A stretch of 64,000 nucleotides of DNA from Cellulosimicrobium cellulans (GTDB lineage Bacteria > Actinomycetota > Actinomycetes > Actinomycetales > Cellulomonadaceae), in assembly GCF_016921195.1 (NCBI RefSeq), contig NZ_JAFGYF010000012.1, forward strand, positions 47,416-111,415, written 5' to 3'. Each line of letters opens with the position of its first letter. Position 1 is the first letter of the stretch. A program made the position numbers and the translations under genes. This document shows, piece after piece, positions 58,667-64,000 of the stretch. The notes beneath the pieces are model-generated. The model was not told the origin of the DNA. It was given only the letters and a program-made list of their open reading frames with translations, and ran no database searches.

Positions 58667-59671
58667 ATGACCTCAGCCGGCAATGGTGCCAGCCCGACGA
58701 TCTACGACGTCGCCCAGGCGGCCGGCGTCGCCCCCTCGACCGTGTCACGGACGTTCTCGCGGCCCGGCCGCGTGAACGCGCAGACCGCGGAGCGCATCCG
58801 CCAGGTCGCCAACGAGCTCGGCTACCGCACGAACCCGCTGGCGCGCGGCCTGCCGACGGGCCGGACCTCGCTGCTCGCGATCGTCGTGGCCGACGTGACC
58901 AACCCGTTCTTCTTCGAGATCATCCGCGGTGCGGAGAAGACGGCCCGTGACGCCGGGTACACGCTGCTCATGGTCGACGCCCACGAGTCCGACGAGGCGG
59001 AACGCCGCGCGCTCGACCGGACGCTGCCCCTCGTCGAAGGACTGATCCTCGCGACGTCCCGGCTCTCTGACTCCTCGATCAGGGTCGCCGCCAAGCAGCG
59101 GCCCACGGTCGTCATGAACCGGCACATGACCGACGTGCCGAGCGTCCTGACGGACAACGCCCAGGGCATGCGCAGCGCGGTCGAGCACCTGGCCGGGCTC
59201 GGGCACACGAGCCTCGCCTACGTCGCAGGGCCCGAGGCGTCGTGGGCCGACGGGATGCGCTGGCGCGCGTTTCGCGAGGCCACACGCGAGACCGACGTCC
59301 AGGCGCGGCGGATCGGACCGTTCGCGCCGACGCTCGCCGGCGGGCTCTCCGCGGCCAAGTCCCTCGTCAAGCACCCCGCCACGGCGGCCGTCGCGTACAA
59401 CGACCTCATCGCGATCGGCGCGATGCGCGGCCTGCGGCGGCTCGGCGTCGAGGTGCCGCGCGACCTGAGCATCGTCGGGTTCGACAACATCTTCGGCTCG
59501 GACTTCTGCACCCCGCCCCTCACGACCGTCGCGGCGCCGCTGCGCCACTTCGGGTCGTTCGCGGTCCAGCGGCTCCTGGCCCAGCTCCGCACGTCGCCCG
59601 CGCCGGCCGCCGGTCCGACGCTGCTCCCGGCGAAGCTCGTCGAGCGCGGCTCGACCGGCCGCCCGGCCTGA
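58667..59671 (+). CDS. LacI-family regulator of the 3-keto-glycoside-type regulon
   Basis: Repressor of 334 residues. Helix-turn-helix PTIYDVAQAAGVAPSTVSRT, hinge TNPLARGLPTGRTSLL, effector domain from IVVADVTNPFFFEIIRGAE to TTVAAPLRHFGSFAVQRLLA. It lies between two co-regulated transcription units, whose promoters carry a shared operator; its own promoter has a related palindrome. No Shine-Dalgarno sequence, consistent with leaderless translation. The inducer is presumably a glycoside or its oxidised form. Confidence 0.92.
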   Translation: MTSAGNGASPTIYDVAQAAGVAPSTVSRTFSRPGRVNAQTAERIRQVANELGYRTNPLARGLPTGRTSLLAIVVADVTNPFFFEIIRGAEKTARDAGYTLLMVDAHESDEAERRALDRTLPLVEGLILATSRLSDSSIRVAAKQRPTVVMNRHMTDVPSVLTDNAQGMRSAVEHLAGLGHTSLAYVAGPEASWADGMRWRAFREATRETDVQARRIGPFAPTLAGGLSAAKSLVKHPATAAVAYNDLIAIGAMRGLRRLGVEVPRDLSIVGFDNIFGSDFCTPPLTTVAAPLRHFGSFAVQRLLAQLRTSPAPAAGPTLLPAKLVERGSTGRPA

Positions 59672-59699
59672 CCGCACCCCCGGGCGGCCGCCGTCGGGC

Positions 59700-59752
59700 C
59701 AGGGGCAACAAGTGGCAACTCGTTGCCCGGACCGCGCGCGCCCCCGGATAGT
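59700..59752 (+). promoter_or_regulatory. Promoter and operator of the secreted hydrolase gene
   Basis: TTGCCC (59723-59728), 18 bases, GATAGT (59747-59752). The -35 box is inside the operator GGCAACTCGTTGCC (59714-59727), a palindrome apart from its two central bases, preceded by GGCAACA. The stretch 59700-59728 matches the promoter at 57865-57893 of the divergent operon. Confidence 0.8.
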
Positions 59753-59822
59753 GACGGCACAGCGCACCGATGCGCGCCCTGTGCGCAGTCCGACGCACGG
59801 TCCTCGACGGAGAGGCAGGCTG

Positions 59823-62800
59823 ATGGAACACCCCTCGACCGACGCACCACCCGCGCACGTCACGCCGCGGCACCGACGCAGAAGACGGCGTGCCGTCGTC
59901 GCCGCGCTCGCCGCCCTGGCCGTGCCGTCAGGAGTCCTCACGGCCCAGGCCGCCGTCCCGACCGCGGCACCGGCCGTCGCACCCGCCGCGACGCAGGCGG
60001 ACATCCGCCCGCAGGAGCCCGGCGTGACCCTGCGCGTCTTCGACGTCCAGGTCATCCTCGACGACTACTGCACGCTCAAGCCCGGGCAGACGCCCAACGT
60101 CGACAAGATCATGCCGACCATCGACTGGACCACGGCGGCCGACTTCGGCCTCACGGACAAGTTCGTCACCGAGGTGACGGGGTACCTGAACGTCCCCGAG
60201 GCCGGCACGTACGACTTCCGGATCACGAACGACGACGGCGCGCGCCTGCTGCTCGACGACGAGCTCGTGGTCGACCACCCGGGACGCCACGGCGCGACGT
60301 CGAAGGAGGGGTCGATCGAGCTCGACGCGGGCTACCGCGCGCTGCGCATCGACCACTTCGACGGCGAGTTCGACCAGCGGCTCAAGCTCGAGTGGCGCCC
60401 GCCGGGCGCGTCGGGCTACGTCGTCGTCCCGAACTCCGTGCTGAGCACCGACGCCGACGTCACGCGTGTCACCTCGCCCGGCCGCAAGGAGTGCGAGGGC
60501 GTCACCGAGGCCCCGGGCGACGGGCTCCCGCTCACCGAGGTGCACCCCGACTACACGCTCACCGACCTGCGTCCCGAGGGCTTCCAGCCCCAGGTGACGG
60601 GCATGGACTGGCTGCCCGACGGCCGTCTGGCGATCTCCACGTGGGGCGGCGACCGGCTCACGCAGCGCGGCGAGGTCTACCTGATCGACCACGTCCAGGG
60701 AGACACCGGCGCGGACGACGTGACCTACACGAAGGTCGCGGAGGGCCTCACGGAGCCGATGGGCCTCAAGTACGTCGACGGCACGATCTACGTGTCCGAG
60801 AAGGACGGCCTCACCGCGCTCGTCGACACCGACGGCGACGAGGTCGCCGACGAGTACGACACGATCGCGACCTGGCCGTTCGGCGGCAACTACCACGAGT
60901 TCGCGTTCGGCCTGCTCTACGAGGAGGGGTTCTTCTACGTCACCACGGGTATCGCCATGGTGCCGGGCGGCAACTCGCTCGACCCGCAGCTCGCGGAGAA
61001 CCGCGGCTCGGTCATGAAGATCAGCAAGGACACCGGCGAGGTCGAGTACGTCGCGGGCGGTCTACGCACGCCGAACGGGCTCGGCTGGGGCGCCGACGGC
61101 GGGATGTACGTCACGGACAACCAGGGCGTCCGCATCCCGACGTCGAAGCTGGTGCGCGTCGAGGAGGGCGCGTTCTACAACCACTTCACCAACCCCGACG
61201 GCCCCTACGACGACCAGCCCGTCACCGAGCCCGTCCTGTGGATGCCGCACAGTGAGATCTCGAACTCGCCGAGCAACCCGGTCGTGCTCACCGAGGGCGT
61301 GTTCGCCGGTCAGCTCGCGATCGGCGACGTGACGTACGGCGGTCTCCAGCGCGCCTACCTCGAGGACGTCGCGGGCCAGGAGCAGGGTGCGGTCTTCCGC
61401 ATGACGCAGGGCCTGGAGTCCGGCGTCAGCCGCACGAGCGTCGGGCCGGACGGCGCGATCTACGTCGGTGGCATCGGCTGGTCCGGCAACTGGGGCCAGG
61501 CGGGCAAGCTCTCCTACGGGCTCCAGAAGCTCACGTACGACGGCAACCACGCGTTCGACATGCTCGCGATGCGTGCCGTCGAGGGCGGCTTCGAGATCGA
61601 GTACACGCAGCCGCTCTCCGAGGAGACGGCGCAGGACCTCACGTCGAAGTACACCGCCGCGCAGTGGCGCTACGTCGCGACCCCGCAGTACGGCGGTCCG
61701 AAGGTCGACGAGGAGGACCTCGACGTCACGGCAGCGACCGTGTCCGAGGACCGCAAGACCGTCACGCTCGAGATCGACGGCCTCAAGCCCGGCCGCGTCG
61801 TGAACGTCCACTCCCCGCGCCCGTTCGCGTCCGAGAGCGGCCAGGAGCTGTGGAGCACCGAGGCCTGGTACACCCTCACGCGCCTGCCCGACGGATCCGT
61901 CGCACCCCCGGTCTACGAGGCCGAGGGCGCCGACATCAGCGGCGGGGCCGGCTGGAACAGCAACCACGCCGGCTACTCGGGCTCCGGGTTCGTCGACCGC
62001 AACTGGGAGCCGGGCGCCCAGACGACCTTCGCCGTCCGTACCGAGGAAGCCGGTCCGCACGATCTCGCGATCCGCTACGCCAACGGCCAGAACAGCGACC
62101 CCTCGCCGCTGCCGCGGAACCTGAGCCTCTACGTGAACGGTGAGAAGCTCAAGCAGGTCTGGTTCGACAGCACGGTGAGCTGGTCCACGTGGGCCACCCA
62201 GGTCGAGACCGTGCCCCTGCGCGAGGGCGCCAACACCATCACGATCCGGCACGACGACGACGACATCGGTCACGTCAACCTCGACAGCCTCACCGTCACG
62301 CCCACCGAGCGCATCACGCTGTTCGACGGCGACGACCTCGACCGGTGGGCCGCCGTCAACGGCGGGGGTCCCGCGACGTGGCCGATCGCCGACGGGTCCG
62401 TCGAGTCGCTCGGCGGCGACATCCGCACCAAGGAGAAGTTCGACGACTTCCGGATGCACGTCGAGTGGTACCAGCCGGAGCACGCGCCCGAGGTCACCGG
62501 CCAGGCGCGCGGCAACAGCGGCGTCTACATCCAGGAGCGCTACGAGGTGCAGGTGCTCGAGTCCTTCGGCATCGACCCGCCGCGGAACGACCACGCCGGG
62601 GCGATCTACCTCCAGAGGGCTCCCGATGTGAACGCGGCGACGCCGATGGGCACGTGGCAGACGTACGACATCACGTTCCGTGGAGCCCGCTTCGGCCCCG
62701 ACGGCAAGAAGACCGAGGACGCCCGCCTCACGCTCGTGTGGAACGGGCAGGTCGTGCACGACGACGTCGCCGTCACCGGCAAGACCGGCAACGGCCGGGC

Positions 62801-63212
62801 GGAGGGACCGACGTCGGGGTACATCAAGCTCCAGGACCACGGCGACCCCGGCCTCAACCCGCGGTTCCGCAACATCTGGATCGAGCGACTCCCGAGCGTC
62901 GATGGGCCCGGCCAGGAGGAGGTCGCGATCACCGCGACCGCCGAGGTCCGGTGCCTCGCGGGGACGCCGTACGTCGCGGTGCGCGCGCTCAACGACGACA
63001 CCGTGCCGCTGGACGTCGTCCTCGACACGCCGTTCGGGTCCAGGACGTTCACCGACGTCGCCCCCGGCAAGAACGCGTACCAGTCGTTCGCCGTCCGGGG
63101 GGTCGAGGACCCGACGGCCGGATCCGTGACCGTCACCGCCCGTCCGTCCGACACCTCCGACGAGCGGGAGACCGTCGCGACCCCGGGGCACGGCCAGCCG
63201 TCCTGCGGCTGA
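59823..63212 (+). CDS. Secreted multidomain protein: PA14, beta-propeller, CBM and 3-keto-disaccharide hydrolase
   Basis: Extracellular protein of 1129 residues. Arg-rich start and hydrophobic stretch (RRAVVAALAALAVPSGVLTA), cleavage near LTAQA. PA14 domain about 60-205 (GYLNVPEAGTYDFRITNDD, ARLLLDDELVVD); six-bladed propeller of the sorbosone-dehydrogenase/PVC type about 250-580 (GMDWLPDGRLAISTWGGDRL, GGLRTPNGLGWGADGG); carbohydrate-binding CBM35/6-like domain about 700-830 (VYEAEGADISGGAG); DUF1080/3-keto-disaccharide hydrolase about 835-1030 (LFDGDDLDRWAAVNGG, RGNSGVYIQERYEVQVL); then the 80-residue C-terminal domain also found in the galactanase. ATG has GGAGAGG upstream. Likely handles 3-keto sugars outside the cell. 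Confidence 0.9.
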   Translation: MEHPSTDAPPAHVTPRHRRRRRRAVVAALAALAVPSGVLTAQAAVPTAAPAVAPAATQADIRPQEPGVTLRVFDVQVILDDYCTLKPGQTPNVDKIMPTIDWTTAADFGLTDKFVTEVTGYLNVPEAGTYDFRITNDDGARLLLDDELVVDHPGRHGATSKEGSIELDAGYRALRIDHFDGEFDQRLKLEWRPPGASGYVVVPNSVLSTDADVTRVTSPGRKECEGVTEAPGDGLPLTEVHPDYTLTDLRPEGFQPQVTGMDWLPDGRLAISTWGGDRLTQRGEVYLIDHVQGDTGADDVTYTKVAEGLTEPMGLKYVDGTIYVSEKDGLTALVDTDGDEVADEYDTIATWPFGGNYHEFAFGLLYEEGFFYVTTGIAMVPGGNSLDPQLAENRGSVMKISKDTGEVEYVAGGLRTPNGLGWGADGGMYVTDNQGVRIPTSKLVRVEEGAFYNHFTNPDGPYDDQPVTEPVLWMPHSEISNSPSNPVVLTEGVFAGQLAIGDVTYGGLQRAYLEDVAGQEQGAVFRMTQGLESGVSRTSVGPDGAIYVGGIGWSGNWGQAGKLSYGLQKLTYDGNHAFDMLAMRAVEGGFEIEYTQPLSEETAQDLTSKYTAAQWRYVATPQYGGPKVDEEDLDVTAATVSEDRKTVTLEIDGLKPGRVVNVHSPRPFASESGQELWSTEAWYTLTRLPDGSVAPPVYEAEGADISGGAGWNSNHAGYSGSGFVDRNWEPGAQTTFAVRTEEAGPHDLAIRYANGQNSDPSPLPRNLSLYVNGEKLKQVWFDSTVSWSTWATQVETVPLREGANTITIRHDDDDIGHVNLDSLTVTPTERITLFDGDDLDRWAAVNGGGPATWPIADGSVESLGGDIRTKEKFDDFRMHVEWYQPEHAPEVTGQARGNSGVYIQERYEVQVLESFGIDPPRNDHAGAIYLQRAPDVNAATPMGTWQTYDITFRGARFGPDGKKTEDARLTLVWNGQVVHDDVAVTGKTGNGRAEGPTSGYIKLQDHGDPGLNPRFRNIWIERLPSVDGPGQEEVAITATAEVRCLAGTPYVAVRALNDDTVPLDVVLDTPFGSRTFTDVAPGKNAYQSFAVRGVEDPTAGSVTVTARPSDTSDERETVATPGHGQPSCG

Positions 63213-63300
63213 CCCTCCGGTCCGGACCCGGGGCCGTCCCGCGCGCCACCCGGCACGCGAGGCGGCCCCGGGTCCGTCGTCCGCCGACGCAGGGTCGCCA

Positions 63301-63366
63301 TCCCGCGAGGTAGAACCGTGGTCGGCCGAGGTAGAGCCGTGGTTGCGCGAGGTAGAGCCGTGGTTC
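63301..63366 (+). repeat. Array D1 of the 21-base repeat, forward units
   Basis: Three units, GAGGTAGA at 63307, 63328 and 63349 (spacing 21), 90 bases after the stop of the secreted protein. The 88 bases in between hold no obvious feature. Confidence 0.88.
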
Positions 63367-63392
63367 TTGGGTGCGACGGCGTGTGGTTGGGT

Positions 63393-63492
63393 GGTCGGGC
63401 TGGGTGGTGGTGCCGCGTCTACCATCCGCCGCTCGTTCCTCGCGGCTCCCGCCAGGCCCGACCACGACGCGGCACCACCACCCACCCCGACC
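63393..63492. repeat. Core inverted repeat within array D
   Basis: Arms of 27 bases (63393-63419 with 63466-63492), 26 of 27 paired, around a 46-base loop. The left half including the loop (to CGCTCGTTCCT) matches the core at 35931-35990 in opposite orientation. It can form a long DNA or RNA hairpin. Confidence 0.85.
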
Positions 63493-63545
63493 GGCGTCGT
63501 CTCGCCCTGGTCGGTCCTCACCCGGGCGACCGCAGCCCTCCTCGC

Positions 63546-63630
63546 ATGACCAGGGCTCTCCCTTGGCAGACCAGGGTCGTACCTGGCGCGACCACGGTTG
63601 CATCTCGCGGGCCCGGGTCGACTCGGCAGA
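63546..63630 (-). repeat. Array D2, degenerate units
   Basis: Four decayed inverted units with cores near 63555, 63577, 63598 and 63617 (spacing about 20-22). Several core bases have changed, so these look older than the other arrays. Confidence 0.6.
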
Positions 63631-63813
63631 ACCGGGGGGCAGGTCGCGGCACTACCAGGGTCGCCGACGGCTGAGCGGTGGGGTGGGCTCGAACGCGAAC
63701 GGGCGTCAGAGCCGCGCTCCAAGAACCCACGGCCGAAAGACCACGGTGACGGCGCGGCAGCCCGAGCATCGAGACCACCCGCGCCGCGGACCCGACCACA
63801 CGGGCCCGAGACC

Positions 63814-63900
63814 CGACCACGGTTCTACGTCGCGCAACCACGGTTCTACCTCGCGCAACCACGGTTCTATCTCGGCACACCGGGGTTCTATCTCGGCGGG
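63814..63900 (-). repeat. Array D3 of the 21-base repeat, inverted units
   Basis: Four well-kept units with TTCTACGTC, TTCTACCTC, TTCTATCTC and TTCTATCTC at 63823, 63844, 63865 and 63886, exactly 21 apart. The 183 bases 63631-63813 before it show nothing recognisable. It ends nine bases from the transposase stop codon. Confidence 0.88.
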
Positions 63901-63908
63901 ACCGAGCG

Positions 63909-64000
63909 CTAGCTGTACTGACCGGACAGGTTGGTCAAGCGTGTGATGGGTGGCTTGTTCCCGCAGGCGGTGTGGGGACGGTGGTGGTTGTACTCGTGGA
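63909..64000 (-). mobile_element. IS481-family transposase, C-terminal end only (cut by window edge)
   Basis: The last 29 residues of a transposase on the minus strand: HEYNHHRPHTACGNKPPITR followed by LTNLSGQYS and a TAG stop at 63909-63911. The YNHHRPH-x-A motif with PPI-RL and NLSGQY is characteristic of the DDE domain end of IS481-type elements. The main part lies beyond the window. No terminal inverted repeat can be assigned; the 21-base repeat array begins nine bases past the stop. Confidence 0.82.

Noticed and set aside
63301..63912. Coding genes with HGSTSAD-type protein repeats
   Set aside because: Open frames through the arrays give repetitive peptides such as DHGSTSAD only because the DNA unit is 21 bases (7 codons); they change character with 20-base units, lack RBS and have no counterpart in the other arrays.

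Overview
The window is very GC-rich, with short or overlapping gene junctions, many GTG starts and several leaderless-looking promoters. Together with the gene content (xylA/xylB/ROK, GH42, GH51, GH30, many sugar ABC transporters and LacI regulators) this points to a plant-polysaccharide-degrading actinobacterium of the Cellulosimicrobium/Cellulomonas type (Micrococcales). That assignment is inference; no rRNA or marker gene fixes the species.

Layout. 1-7985: a plus-strand carbohydrate operon (Gfo/Idh/MocA oxidoreductase, ABC importer without its ATPase, NAD-dependent epimerase, DapA-like aldolase, D-2-hydroxyacid dehydrogenase). 7993-10027: EamA exporter and divergent LysR regulator. 10075-11837: a DGPF (YCII-related) protein plus ECF42-type sigma factor, a pairing that appears again at 33887-35703 behind the same promoter motif. 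11841-12845: SnoaL-like protein and trmL. 12945-17068: xylB-xylA facing a divergent ROK repressor. 17111-29388: an arabinogalactan utilisation locus (GH51 with a frameshift, LacI with two operators, ABC importer, GH42 beta-galactosidase, secreted multidomain GH30 galactanase). 29593-32714: STAS protein and HATPase anti-sigma kinase facing a bacteriophytochrome fused to a SpoIIE phosphatase, a probable light-responsive partner-switching module. 32972-39451: orphan ABC ATPase, second ECF42 module, aldo/keto reductase, FabH-like synthase, unknown membrane protein. 39589-52683: hexuronate region (altronate dehydratase, oxidoreductases, ABC importer, LacI-DUF6807 fusion, uxuA, uxuB). 52868-63212: a LacI regulon with a minus-strand operon (TIM-barrel isomerase with a frameshift, NMT1/THI5-type ABC importer, Gfo/Idh/MocA oxidoreductase) and a plus-strand secreted protein carrying PA14, beta-propeller, carbohydrate-binding and 3-keto-disaccharide-hydrolase domains. 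63909-64000: the 3' end of an IS481-type transposase.

How the parts fit. Three blocks feed central metabolism from plant cell walls: arabinogalactan (GH30, GH42, GH51), xylose (xylAB) and uronic acids (altronate dehydratase, uxuAB). The fourth, at 53-63 kb, looks like a 3-keto-glycoside route: two promoters 1.8 kb apart share a 29-base operator/-35 sequence (26 of 29 bases identical), which ties the import/oxidoreductase operon to the secreted hydrolase.

The most unusual non-coding feature is a family of about 30 copies of a 20-21 base unit (consensus GCGAGGTAGAACCGTGGTCC, either orientation) in arrays at four gene ends. It supplies the stop codon of two genes. Two of the loci also share a larger core that forms a 27-base inverted repeat at one of them. 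Two genes carry single-base frameshifts; both look like loss of one G/C and could be sequencing errors or recent mutations.
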